Shown: positions 6,903 to 15,567, counted from the stretch's first letter. The stretch: DNA of 42,508 nt from Candidatus Campbelliibacteriota bacterium (GCA_007129455.1 SKVL01000003.1:1-42508), one strand, 5' to 3'. Numbers and translations: made by a program. Notes: generated from the sequence alone by a model not told the origin.

Positions 6903-9332
6903 TTATTCTTGAGGATCTTCTTCTCTTGCTTGTTTTTGTTCTTCATCGTGAATCTCGAACTTCATCGGAATGATGGTGTCTGGAATCAGAGAGACCGAGT
7001 CTATTTTTTCTTGAATGAGGAAGCGCAGGAAATCTTTGTAGTCCGAAGGAGCTTGCCCGCAAAAACCGATGTACTTTCCTCTCTCCTGACACTTCTTGAT
7101 AGCTTGTGAGATGAATTTTTTAACGGAAGGGTCATTTTCATTTGAAATACCCGCCACGATGGAAGAGTCTCTGTCCAAACCGAGTGTCAACTGCGCCAAG
7201 TCGTTAGATCCAATTGAGAAGCCATCGAAGATGTCGAGAAAGTCATCGGCCCGCAGAACATTGGTCGGCAACTCGCACATAACGTAAACCTTGAGACCGT
7301 CATAGCCTTTTGCGAGGCCACACTCCGCCATTATTTCAAGTACACGTTGTCCTTCCTCTGGAGTTCGACAGAAGGGGACCATGACAGCCAGGTTCTTGAG
7401 ACCGAACTCTTCCCTTATCTTTTTCATGGCCTCGCATTCCAGCTTGAATGCTTCAGCAAAGTCTGGATGAGCGTACCGCGAAGCGCCACGCCAGCCGATC
7501 ATCGGGTTTTCTTCTTCCGGCTCGTACTCTTTACCACCTATCAAGGTTGCGTATTCATTGGTTTTAAAGTCCGAGAATCTCACAATAACTTGCTTTGGAT
7601 AAAAGGCGGCGGCTATCTGACCGACACCTTCCGCCAGTTTGTCAACGAAGAACTGTCTTTTATCTTCATATCCCAATGTGACCTCATCGATCATCTTTTT
7701 CAACGCCGCCGATTGCGAGTCGTAGTTCAAAAGCGCCAAAGGATGGACTCTGATGTGAGAGGCGATAACGAACTCTTCTCTGGCCAGACCGACTCCTTCG
7801 TTCGGAATAGAGGAGTAGACGAATGCACTTTCGGGACTTCCGATGTTCATTGATACGTGGGTTTTTGTTTCCGGAATCTGATCTATTCGGTGTACCACTT
7901 CTTCCCATTCGAGTTTGCCGTCATATATTTTTCCGACGGTTCCGCTGGATGTGTCGCAGGTTATTACCTGACCGGTCTTTACGACCTTGCGTGCGTTGGG
8001 TACGCCGATAACGGCGGGGATACCCAACTCTCGAGAAACAATCGCAGCATGCGATGTTCGTCCTCCTTTTTCAGTCACTATTGCCGAGGCAATCTTCATA
8101 ATTGGTTCCCAATCCGGGTCCGTTATCTCCGTTACAAGCACTTCACCTTCTTTGAAGGAGTGGATGTCTTTGACCGAATCGATCACCCTGGCTTTGCCGG
8201 CTGCTATCTTCGTTCCGACCGCTATACCTTCGGCAATCGAATTTTCCTCGGTGTTCAAGTGGAACTCTCTTATCTCCAATCCTTTGTCTTCGGCATGAAT
8301 CGTCTCCGGTCTGGCTTGCACGATGAAAAGCTCCCCACTTTGGCCGTCTTTAGCCCACTCGATGTCCATTGGTGACGACCTCCCAGCTCTTTCGGAGTAG
8401 TGTTTTTCTATCTCCGCGCCCCACTTTGCCAAGGACAGTATTTCGTCATCGGATAGGGCATAAGATGTCCTTTCCGCTTTTGAGGTCTTAATCTCCTTTA
8501 CGGGGGATTGCCCTTTGGGGTTGTAGACCATCTTTACTTCTTTGGAACCCAAACTCTTTTTTATCACGGGACGAAAGTCTCCGTTTAAGGTCGGTTTGAA
8601 AACGAGGTATTCATCCGGGTTTACCTTTCCTTGCACAACCATCTCACCCAAACCGTAAGATGCACTTATCTGAACCACATCTCTGAAACCCGATTCGGTG
8701 TCCAGAGTGAACATCACTCCCGAACAACCCTTATCGGAGCGCACCATCTTTTGAACACCGACGGACAGAGCAACATCGAAGTGATCGAAGCCCTTGTCTT
8801 GTCGATAGGAGATGGCCCTGTCGTTGAAAAGAGATGACATGGCATGCTTGACGTACTTGAGGACGTTATCAATGCCGACTACGTTTAGAAAAGTGTCATG
8901 TTCTCCGGCAAAACTTGCTCCCGGCAGGTCTTCCGCTGTGGCGGATGATCTTACGGCGACATCAGTCGCCTCTTGTTGATATGCCGATGAAAGATTTTTA
9001 TACGCAATACCAATCTCTTCCTCCAACTCCGGAGAGAGCCTGGCTTTGATTATTGCTTCTCGAATCTTTTTGCCAGCCTTTTGAAGATCTTTGATGTTAC
9101 TGGTGTCCAAATCTTCGAGTGTTGAGCGAATCAATTCCTCCAGGCCGGCCTCGTTTATGAAGCGACGGTATCCCTCCGCGGTTATTATGAAACCGTTCGG
9201 TACTCTTATTCCTTTTTCGGACAAGGTGGTGTACATCTCACCCAAAGAGGCGTTTTTTCCTCCGACCATTTCAACATCATTGTTGTTTACTTGGTCGAAC
9301 CAAAGAAGTAATTGTTTGTTGTGTTCAGACAT
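6903..9332 (-). CDS. ppsA: Phosphoenolpyruvate synthase
   Basis: An 809-residue three-domain enzyme interconverting PEP + AMP + Pi and pyruvate + ATP. It has the N-terminal ATP-grasp domain (about 1-350, with VRSSATAEDLPGASFAGEHDT), the mobile phosphohistidine domain (GGRTSHAAI, His428), and the C-terminal PEP/pyruvate barrel with the catalytic-loop Cys758 in GFCGQ. Lacking any visible pyruvate kinase here, and placed between glycerate kinase and enolase upstream of pyruvate oxidation, it may run in the PEP-to-pyruvate direction as proposed for Thermococcus; this is inference. It starts 14 bp after the kinase stop and is certainly co-transcribed with it. Identity is very sure; physiological direction is not. 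Confidence 0.95.
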   Translation of the reverse strand: MSEHNKQLLLWFDQVNNNDVEMVGGKNASLGEMYTTLSEKGIRVPNGFIITAEGYRRFINEAGLEELIRSTLEDLDTSNIKDLQKAGKKIREAIIKARLSPELEEEIGIAYKNLSSAYQQEATDVAVRSSATAEDLPGASFAGEHDTFLNVVGIDNVLKYVKHAMSSLFNDRAISYRQDKGFDHFDVALSVGVQKMVRSDKGCSGVMFTLDTESGFRDVVQISASYGLGEMVVQGKVNPDEYLVFKPTLNGDFRPVIKKSLGSKEVKMVYNPKGQSPVKEIKTSKAERTSYALSDDEILSLAKWGAEIEKHYSERAGRSSPMDIEWAKDGQSGELFIVQARPETIHAEDKGLEIREFHLNTEENSIAEGIAVGTKIAAGKARVIDSVKDIHSFKEGEVLVTEITDPDWEPIMKIASAIVTEKGGRTSHAAIVSRELGIPAVIGVPNARKVVKTGQVITCDTSSGTVGKIYDGKLEWEEVVHRIDQIPETKTHVSMNIGSPESAFVYSSIPNEGVGLAREEFVIASHIRVHPLALLNYDSQSAALKKMIDEVTLGYEDKRQFFVDKLAEGVGQIAAAFYPKQVIVRFSDFKTNEYATLIGGKEYEPEEENPMIGWRGASRYAHPDFAEAFKLECEAMKKIREEFGLKNLAVMVPFCRTPEEGQRVLEIMAECGLAKGYDGLKVYVMCELPTNVLRADDFLDIFDGFSIGSNDLAQLTLGLDRDSSIVAGISNENDPSVKKFISQAIKKCQERGKYIGFCGQAPSDYKDFLRFLIQEKIDSVSLIPDTIIPMKFEIHDEEQKQAREEDPQE

Positions 9333-9346
9333 AGTGCTTTTTGTTT

Positions 9347-10624
9347 TTATTTATAAGTTAATAAAATGTATAAATCTGATACATTGCTACCGGTGGGTCC
9401 GGTTACGATTTGTCCTCCGACTTGAGCGAAGAAGTTGTAACTATCATTGTCGGAGATAAATCGCTTCGGGTCAAGGTGTAACTTCAGTGCTTTCTCTTTT
9501 ATTTCTTTATCACTGATAGCTCCGGCAACGTCGGTGTTGTCTATTCCGTCCGAGCCGGCCGCGATGAACACGGCTTCATCCGAGAGGTGTGGGAGGGCAC
9601 CCAGGGCGACCTCTTGATTTCTTCCGCCTTCGCCGGAACCCTTTATCGTTACCGTGGTTTCTCCTCCGCATACCAAGGCTCGACCGGGTAAAAGTTTCGT
9701 CTCGGCGAACTCTTCGCCAACCAGTCGGGCTTCACCCGAGACGTTTTTGCGGCCGGGGACAACCTCGTATCCGAGCTCTCTCGCCTCCGCCTCCATCGCT
9801 TCTATTGCGTCGCTGTTGGTAACAACCAAGAAATTTCTAACTCTCTTAAACCACTTGTCTTCTTTGGGGGTTGTTTTGAGTGCAAGATCGGGATTCCTGT
9901 CAAGCAAACCGTACTTTTTCAGGATTTCTTCGGCGTCATACACTGTGGTTGTGTCTTTGACCGTCGGACCGGAGGCAATTACTGAAATGTCATCTCCCAA
10001 AACATCGGAGAATAAAAGAGAGACCGTTTCTGCGGGGTATGCCATTTGAGCGAGTTGCCCGCCTTTTACGGCCGACAGGTGTTTTCTGACCGTGTTCAGT
10101 TCATATATGTCAGCCCCTTTTTTGGTGAGCGTTTGAGTTATGTCGATCAAGGTTTCGCAACTTGACTCATGAGGCAGACACATAAGAGCCGAACCTCCTC
10201 CGGAGATAGCTATTATTATAAGGTCGTGTTCGGTTGCGGATTCCAAGAGCTCGACTATTTCTTTGGTTGCCGAGATGTTCTTTTCCGAAGGCCAGGGATG
10301 TGTTCCTTCGTATGTTCTTATCAGGCTGAGTGTTCCTTTGACCGTGTCTATAACGACCCCGTCCTTGATGTGGTCGCCCAAAATACTCTCCATAATCCGA
10401 CCGGCCTCCAATGCACATTTACCCACACCTACAAAATAGATGTTTTCATATATAGATAGAGGAAAATGTTTCCCTTTTATCAAAAGTTCGCCATTCTCCA
10501 CTCTGACTTTTGAGCGAAGAACTTTTTCGGTGTTTATGGCCTCATAACCGGCTTCCAAAATATTCAAAGCGTCACGTCGACCCGGGTTGGTGGCCAGTTC
10601 ACGAAAGTTTTTTATATAAGTCAT
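9347..10624 (-). CDS. Glycerate 2-kinase, MOFRL family
   Basis: A 425-residue glycerate kinase of the GckA/MOFRL type, forming 2-phosphoglycerate from D-glycerate and ATP. Characteristic segments are ISGGGSALMCLP, SDVLGDDISVIASGPT and the C-terminal MOFRL region with CGGETTVTIKGSGEGGRNQE and AAGSDGIDNTD. It is the first gene of the operon, and its product feeds the enolase and PEP synthase encoded just after it. The start codon sits 6 nt after a -10 box (TAAAAT), so the message is probably leaderless. Hydroxypyruvate reductase was an old name for this family; the kinase function is the accepted one. The source of glycerate (for example a non-phosphorylative Entner-Doudoroff route or serine breakdown) is not encoded here. 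Confidence 0.92.
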   Translation of the reverse strand: MTYIKNFRELATNPGRRDALNILEAGYEAINTEKVLRSKVRVENGELLIKGKHFPLSIYENIYFVGVGKCALEAGRIMESILGDHIKDGVVIDTVKGTLSLIRTYEGTHPWPSEKNISATKEIVELLESATEHDLIIIAISGGGSALMCLPHESSCETLIDITQTLTKKGADIYELNTVRKHLSAVKGGQLAQMAYPAETVSLLFSDVLGDDISVIASGPTVKDTTTVYDAEEILKKYGLLDRNPDLALKTTPKEDKWFKRVRNFLVVTNSDAIEAMEAEARELGYEVVPGRKNVSGEARLVGEEFAETKLLPGRALVCGGETTVTIKGSGEGGRNQEVALGALPHLSDEAVFIAAGSDGIDNTDVAGAISDKEIKEKALKLHLDPKRFISDNDSYNFFAQVGGQIVTGPTGSNVSDLYILLTYK

Positions 10625-10630
10625 CGGTTA

Positions 10631-10659
10631 ATTTTATTAGGTTTACAAAAAAGATTCAA
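10631..10659 (-). promoter_or_regulatory. Promoter of the glycerate-to-acetate operon (leaderless)
   Basis: The minus strand reads TTGAAT (10659-10654), a 17-nt spacer, TAAAAT (10636-10631), then 6 nt to the ATG of glycerate kinase. The spacing is optimal and predicts transcription starting at or next to the start codon. Confidence 0.65.
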
Positions 10660-10695
10660 CGAATAACCTCTCCCGTTCTTTGCTTACAAAGAGAG

Positions 10696-10902
10696 GAGGC
10701 AAATTCCCCCGTCCCCAATTTTGCGAGGTGTTTTTAATTAAAGTGGTAGAACGAGGCAAAGAATTGATTACCAAATGTTCAATGCTTCGCCCGACAAGGG
10801 ATGTGCTGTTCACGCCCGCGTTGAACGAGGCAACCTAAAGGCAAAATCGGAGAGGAGGGAATTTGGTGCTTAAAGGCCCAATATATTGGCTTTTCTTTTT
10901 TT
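10696..10902 (+). ncRNA. Candidate 6S-like structured RNA
   Basis: An intergenic RNA of roughly 200 nt. Its ends pair over a long range: 10700-10708 (CAAATTCCC) with 10857-10865, and 10718-10724 (ATTTTGC) with 10841-10847, joined by a C-rich/G-rich internal region. An inner stem pairs 10777-10785 with 10818-10826 (GTTCAATGC with GCGTTGAAC). A side hairpin pairs 10744-10748 with 10769-10773. An extended -10 (TGC-TTACAA, 10681-10689) lies just upstream, and an intrinsic terminator ends it. Length, closed terminal rod and interrupted central part resemble 6S RNA, the RNA polymerase decoy, but I see no decisive 6S sequence signature. An RNA gene is likely; the 6S label is tentative. Confidence 0.5.
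10873..10902 (+). terminator. Intrinsic terminator of the candidate ncRNA
   Basis: AAGGCC (10873-10878) pairs with GGCTTT (10888-10893) with one wobble pair, followed by a T-rich run to 10902. Only the plus strand has the T-tract, which fixes the orientation of the RNA. Confidence 0.6.
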
Positions 10903-10955
10903 CGGAATGTTTTTATTCAGCTTTTTTGATTTTCTCACCCACTTCTTCGACCTTT

Positions 10956-10966
10956 TGTGCTATATT
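10956..10966 (+). promoter_or_regulatory. Extended -10 promoter of tRNA-Leu
   Basis: TG at 10958-10959, C, then TATATT (10961-10966), 10 nt before the tRNA 5' end. No good -35 is seen at 17 nt, which fits an extended -10 promoter. It may also drive murD. Confidence 0.55.
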
Positions 10967-10976
10967 CTACACAAAT

Positions 10977-11061
10977 GCCGTGGTGGCGGAATTGGTAGAC
11001 GCGCTGCGTTCAGGGCGCAGTTCTCTTAACGGGAGTGGGAGTTCGACTCTCCCCCACGGCA
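10977..11061 (+). tRNA. tRNA-Leu (anticodon CAG)
   Basis: An 85-nt class II tRNA. The acceptor stem pairs GCCGTGG (10977-10983) with CCACGGC (11054-11060) and the discriminator is A. The anticodon stem is CTGCG/CGCAG with loop TTCAGGG, anticodon CAG at 11011-11013. The variable arm is long (TCTC...GGGA) and the T arm is GGGAG-TTCGACT-CTCCC. The CCA end is not encoded. It decodes CUG. Only 7 nt separate it from murD, so a joint transcript is likely. Confidence 0.97.
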
Positions 11062-11068
11062 CAGTAAA

Positions 11069-12424
11069 ATGGACCCTTATAAAGAATACTTTAGAGGTAA
11101 ATGTATAACCCTGATGGGACTAGGTCTTCTGGGAAGAGGTGTGGGCGACGCTCGCTTCCTGGCTGAGCAAGGTGCCGAGGTTACGGTCACTGATTTGAAA
11201 GATGAAGATTTACTGAAGGATAGCGTTGATAAACTGAAAGACCTTGAGAACATTCGCTTTGTTTTGGGAGAGCACCGCATTGAGGATTTTCAAAACACGG
11301 ACATGGTTATCAAAGGCGCGGGGGTTCCTCTCGGGTCCCCCCATATTGAAGAGGCTCGCAAGAGAGGTGTCCCGATTCGTATGAGTACCGCGCTTTTTGC
11401 CGAACTCACGCCGTCGATCGTTATAGGTGTTACCGGAACCAAAGGAAAGACCACTGTGTCTTACCTTGTGCATCACATTTTAAAAGAAGTCGGTAAAGAA
11501 GTTTTCCTCGGTGGTAACGCTCGTTTGATATCAACGCTGGCTTACTTACCTCAAAGCAAGAAAGGGGAGATCTCCGTTCTCGAACTTGACTCTTGGCAGT
11601 TGCAGGGCTTTGCCGAGGCAGGCATCTCTCCACCTCTTGCAATCTTTACCAATTTTATGCCGGACCATCTGAACTATTACAACGGTGACATGAACGCTTA
11701 TCTGGAAGACAAGGCTTCTATTTTTATAAACCAAAAAAAAGAAGATCTATTGTTTTTGGGAAAAGATGTTCACGAAAAATTGAAGGGAGTTTATGACGGT
11801 CGAATAAAAAGCAAGGTGAAGGATGTTCTGTCGACAGACCTTCCGCCTGACTGGATAGTTGCCATACCGGGGGAACACAATCGCTTGAACGCCTCTCTGG
11901 CGACATCTCTGGCGAGGTCTCTGGGTGTTCCAATGGAAAGTTGCAAGAGGGCGCTGGCCAACTTTCCTGGGATATCTGGACGACTTGAATACAGAGGAGA
12001 GTTAAATGGTAGAAAGTTTTACAATGATAACAATGCCACTACTCCCGAGGCGACAGCCGCTTCCGTTGATGCACTGAAGGAAGAGGGTAGAGTGATCTTG
12101 ATTGCCGGAGGGGCTGATAAGAATCTTCCACCGGAAAATCTCAAGAAAGCGATTGAGAGTTCGATTTTTCAAACCTTTCTTTTACCGGGGTCCGGCACCG
12201 ATAAATTGAAAAAGATAACCGATCCTTTGAAGATAAAAGAAGTTCCTGACGTAAAGCAGGCGCTCGAGTCGGCATATTCGGTTTCAAAAGAAGGAGACAT
12301 CATCCTTTTCAGTCCCGCTTTTGCCTCTTTTTCTCAGTTCAGTAACGAATATGAAAGAGAGAAAGTTTTCTTGAAGGAGCTTGAGAGAATCTCTTCAAAC
12401 AATCCATCCGACGGAGTTGAATAA
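11069..12424 (+). CDS. murD: UDP-N-acetylmuramoyl-L-alanine--D-glutamate ligase
   Basis: A 451-residue cytosolic Mur ligase adding D-glutamate to UDP-MurNAc-L-Ala in peptidoglycan synthesis. It has the N-terminal UDP-binding domain (GLGLLGRGVGDARFL), the central ATPase domain with P-loop GTKGKTT (123-129) and the C-terminal ligase domain starting near PGEHNRLNASLA, with the Mur signature FPGISGRLEYRGE and YNDNNATTPEA. Length is standard. The start codon is 7 nt after the tRNA-Leu gene with no room for its own promoter, so it is probably cut from the tRNA transcript. murC follows after 95 bp from its own promoter. Confidence 0.95.
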   Translation: MDPYKEYFRGKCITLMGLGLLGRGVGDARFLAEQGAEVTVTDLKDEDLLKDSVDKLKDLENIRFVLGEHRIEDFQNTDMVIKGAGVPLGSPHIEEARKRGVPIRMSTALFAELTPSIVIGVTGTKGKTTVSYLVHHILKEVGKEVFLGGNARLISTLAYLPQSKKGEISVLELDSWQLQGFAEAGISPPLAIFTNFMPDHLNYYNGDMNAYLEDKASIFINQKKEDLLFLGKDVHEKLKGVYDGRIKSKVKDVLSTDLPPDWIVAIPGEHNRLNASLATSLARSLGVPMESCKRALANFPGISGRLEYRGELNGRKFYNDNNATTPEATAASVDALKEEGRVILIAGGADKNLPPENLKKAIESSIFQTFLLPGSGTDKLKKITDPLKIKEVPDVKQALESAYSVSKEGDIILFSPAFASFSQFSNEYEREKVFLKELERISSNNPSDGVE

Positions 12425-12492
12425 GAATATTGATTTAAAACACGGTGTTCTTTTGAGGAAGCGAGGTTTCACTGGGTTGTGAATTTTTAATA

Positions 12493-12512
12493 TATAGCAC
12501 ATATGCTATACT
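12493..12512 (+). promoter_or_regulatory. murC promoter with overlapping inverted repeat
   Basis: The inverted repeat TATAGCA-CATA-TGCTATA (12493-12510) overlaps an extended -10 (TGC-TATACT, 12504-12512). The -10 ends 7 nt before the murC ATG, so the message should be leaderless. The dyad could be an operator or could be a by-product of AT richness. No convincing -35 is seen. Confidence 0.5.
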
Positions 12513-12519
12513 TTTTTTC

Positions 12520-13842
12520 ATGTTGGGAGGACTGGAAAGATACAAAAGGATTCACTTCACTGGCATTGGAGGCATAGGAATGTCGGCTTTGGCTGGGCTG
12601 TGTCTTAAACACGGCAAAACAGTTACCGGCTCCGACAGTCACCGGTCGAAAATAACCGAGAGACTTTCAGCCGAAGGGGCCGACTACTTTGGTGAAGAAT
12701 CGAAGGAAAACATATCCGACTCTCATGATCTTTTAGTGTATACTCCTGCGGTTTTGGAAGATCACCCGGAACTTTTGGAAGCGCGAAAGAAGAACATCCT
12801 CGCCATATCTTATCCCGAAGCCTTGGGTTTAATATCCAAGGATATGTTTACTATTGCCGTATCCGGCACTCATGGCAAGACGACAACGACGGCCATGATT
12901 GCACACATTCTTGAAAGTTTAGGACTGGATCCGACAGTCGTTGTCGGCTCACTGATCAAAGGTGATGGTAACGGAGACTGGACCTCGAACTTTCGTTACG
13001 GGAAAGGCGGGCATCTCGTCGTTGAAGCTTGCGAGTATAAAAGATCATTTTCTTATCTGTACCCGAACGTTTTGGTTATTACCAACATAGAGGAGGATCA
13101 CCTTGATTACTATAAAGACCTCTCCGATATCCAGTCCGCTTTCCGGGATGTCGTATTGAAATTACCTGAAGACGGAAAGTTGGTTTGCTTGCCGGAGGAT
13201 GAGAAAGTTAAGCCCGTTACTTCTTTTTCGAAAGCGACTGTCATTGATTACGGAAAAGAAAAGATGGATGAATTGAGTCTCCCGACTCCGGGGGAGCACA
13301 ATCGTCTGAATGCTCGGGCCGCCATGGCCGCGGTGGCTACCGTCGGTGTTTCGAGCGAGGACGCAAAGAAAACTCTCGAATCTTTTTCCGGAACATGGAG
13401 GAGGTTCGAGTACAAAGGCGAAACGAAAAAAGGTGCCTTGGTTTATGATGACTATGCGCATCACCCTAGTGAGATAGTTGCCACTATCTCGGCCACCAGG
13501 GAGAAGTTCGCGGATAAAGAAGTTGTGGTTGTTTTTCAACCTCACCTTTATAGCCGTACCGATTTTTTCTTTGATGATTTTGTTGATGCGCTTTCGGGGG
13601 CCGATTATGTTGTCCTTACACCGGTCTATCAAGCCCGGGTTGAAAAACACGAGCCCGAGCATTCTTCGGAGCATTTGGTTTCCCGTCTTTCGGATAAAGT
13701 TAGGGGAGTATTTTCTGTACCATCTCTAGAAAATGCGGTTGACTTGGTCTCAAAAAAGTTTAACTCCGACTGTGTTGTGATAATGATGGGGGCGGGGGAT
13801 ATATATACCGTCACAAAAAAACTGGTGCTGGAAAAAGTCTGA
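12520..13842 (+). CDS. murC: UDP-N-acetylmuramate--L-alanine ligase
   Basis: A 440-residue Mur ligase adding the first stem-peptide residue to UDP-MurNAc. It has the MurC-type N-terminus HFTGIGGIGMSALA (12-25), the P-loop GTHGKTT (116-122), the conserved NIEEDHLDYY, the ligase-domain start PGEHNRLNARAA and the YDDYAHHPSE motif. Length is slightly below the usual 450-490 residues. It is preceded by a leaderless promoter with a dyad and followed 57 bp later by a small membrane protein gene. It works upstream of MurD in the same pathway; murE and murF are not in the window. Confidence 0.95.
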   Translation: MLGGLERYKRIHFTGIGGIGMSALAGLCLKHGKTVTGSDSHRSKITERLSAEGADYFGEESKENISDSHDLLVYTPAVLEDHPELLEARKKNILAISYPEALGLISKDMFTIAVSGTHGKTTTTAMIAHILESLGLDPTVVVGSLIKGDGNGDWTSNFRYGKGGHLVVEACEYKRSFSYLYPNVLVITNIEEDHLDYYKDLSDIQSAFRDVVLKLPEDGKLVCLPEDEKVKPVTSFSKATVIDYGKEKMDELSLPTPGEHNRLNARAAMAAVATVGVSSEDAKKTLESFSGTWRRFEYKGETKKGALVYDDYAHHPSEIVATISATREKFADKEVVVVFQPHLYSRTDFFFDDFVDALSGADYVVLTPVYQARVEKHEPEHSSEHLVSRLSDKVRGVFSVPSLENAVDLVSKKFNSDCVVIMMGAGDIYTVTKKLVLEKV

Positions 13843-13899
13843 CGGGAGGGCTATACTTATTTTCAAGGTTTTTAAACAAAAATTAAATTTTAAAGAAAC

Positions 13900-14199
13900 A
13901 TGTCAAGATCAACTGTGATAATCATAATGGCTCTGTTTGTGATACTAGTTCCCTTTTTGGGTTTTCCGCGTGGATGGGAGCCTTATATTTTTCTTTTGCT
14001 TGGAGGGGTTATAATCACGATTGAACTTTATGCCGTTTTGGTTCGCGCTCAGCGAACTTTTTTTCGTAACTACGAAATCAATACGGAAGTTTACGCCGAA
14101 CGAATACAAAGGAAGGCTACTCCGACCCTTTTGGACTCGGAAGACGAAGAAAAAGAGGGGCCTCTCAATGATGAAAAGTTGGAAGAAGAGGTTAAATAA
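13900..14199 (+). CDS. Small two-helix membrane protein, unknown function
   Basis: A 99-residue protein I do not recognise. Two hydrophobic helices (about residues 5-22 and 27-47) form a hairpin, followed by a basic/aromatic stretch and an acidic tail rich in Glu. It overlaps the next gene by one base (TAATG), so it is translated with the DUF4015 glycoside hydrolase and may anchor or assist it. A TATACT box at 13852-13857 gives a possible promoter about 36 nt upstream of the ATG. Placement after murC suggests an envelope role, by inference only. Confidence 0.7.
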   Translation: MSRSTVIIIMALFVILVPFLGFPRGWEPYIFLLLGGVIITIELYAVLVRAQRTFFRNYEINTEVYAERIQRKATPTLLDSEDEEKEGPLNDEKLEEEVK

Positions 14200-15479
14200 T
14201 GAAAATGAAAGCGCTTTTTATCATATTGTTCGCTTCGGCGTTTCTGGTATCTGCTTCCGCTTTTTTTATAACGGCGGAATCTTCGGTTTTGAAATACGAG
14301 AACGATCTTTCGAAAGAAAACGAAGCGGATAAAGAAACGGTTCTCGGGGAGGAAGATGAAGAGATTGACGAAGAAACAATCGAAGAAAATGAAGATCATC
14401 ATGAAGTTTTTATTCCCATAAGAATGGAAACTCCGGAGGCGGTAAGGTCCGTTTATATGACCTCTTGTTACGCCGGTTCACTTTCGCTGAGAAACAGCTT
14501 GATTGGACTTATAGAAAGGACCGAACTGAACTCAATAGTGATAGACATCAAGGACTACACCGGAATGATATCTTTCAAGTCGGAGCATCCTGATCTGGCG
14601 AAGGCTTACGCAACCCATTGTCCGGTTAGAGACATGAGAGAACTTGTCTATGAACTTAACGAGAAAGGGATATATGTTATTGGCAGGATAACCGTTTTTC
14701 AAGATAATTACTTGGCGAATAAGCGTCCCGATCTGGCGGTTTTGCGTGAAAGCGACAGAAAGGTCTGGATGGACAATAAAGGGATAAGCTTTACCGACCC
14801 GTCTGCCAAAGAGGTTTGGGATTACCATGTTCTCTTGAGTAAGGAGTCGTATGATTTAGGTTTTGATGAACTTAATTTCGATTACATCCGATTTCCCTCG
14901 GACGGCCCCATGAATGACATATATTTTCCTCATAGCAAGGATCGGCGAAAGGCCGATGTGATGGAGGAGTTCTTTTCTTATCTACACACGGAACTTAAAG
15001 ACGTCGGCATTGTAACCTCTGCGGACTTTTTCGGTATGACGACTTCGGCTAAAAATGACTTGGGAATCGGCCAAGTTTGGGAGAAGGCCTTACCTTACTT
15101 TGATTTTATCTGCCCGATGATATACCCGTCTCATTATCCTTTTGGATTCAAGGGGCTGGGTAACCCGAACGAGAATCTATATCAGGTGGTAAAGTGGTCT
15201 TTGGATGACGCTATAGAAAGGACCATAGCCACCACAACGATTTTTAAAACCATGGGAAGTGAGAGAGTCGGGACAAGCACGCCGGCCATATATACGAAAG
15301 AAGTTTTTGAAAAAGAACGAATCCGTCCGTGGATCCAAGGCTTTCGTTACGGTGGACCTTACACGGCTGAGGATGTTCGTCTTCAGATACAAGCCGTCTA
15401 CTCGGCGGGACTTCACTCTTGGATGCTTTGGGATCCGTCCAACAGATACACTCCCGCAGCTCTGGAGCCCGCTTCTTGA
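14199..15479 (+). CDS. DUF4015-type putative glycoside hydrolase, membrane-anchored
   Basis: A 426-residue exported protein. Residues 1-24 form a signal sequence or anchor, and residues 30-70 an acidic linker (many Glu and Asp). From about 84 on it is a TIM-barrel of the DUF4015 (putative glycosyl hydrolase) family: VRSVYMTSCYAG, VIDIKDYTG (Asp116, Asp119), the acid-rich strand ELNFDYIRFPSDG (224-236, Asp228), and ICPMIYPSHYP. Asp and Glu at barrel ends are the probable catalytic residues. Known family members are linked to polysaccharide turnover, but no substrate has been settled as far as I know. Its company of mur genes suggests cell-wall or surface-glycan trimming outside the membrane. 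Confidence 0.82.
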   Translation: MKMKALFIILFASAFLVSASAFFITAESSVLKYENDLSKENEADKETVLGEEDEEIDEETIEENEDHHEVFIPIRMETPEAVRSVYMTSCYAGSLSLRNSLIGLIERTELNSIVIDIKDYTGMISFKSEHPDLAKAYATHCPVRDMRELVYELNEKGIYVIGRITVFQDNYLANKRPDLAVLRESDRKVWMDNKGISFTDPSAKEVWDYHVLLSKESYDLGFDELNFDYIRFPSDGPMNDIYFPHSKDRRKADVMEEFFSYLHTELKDVGIVTSADFFGMTTSAKNDLGIGQVWEKALPYFDFICPMIYPSHYPFGFKGLGNPNENLYQVVKWSLDDAIERTIATTTIFKTMGSERVGTSTPAIYTKEVFEKERIRPWIQGFRYGGPYTAEDVRLQIQAVYSAGLHSWMLWDPSNRYTPAALEPAS

Positions 15480-15567
15480 TAAAGGAGCTGTTATATTTTT
15501 AATTTGGTATCAGGTCTTGAAAATTTACAATATGGAAAAATCCATTTTTCACCAAATACATTGAAAA

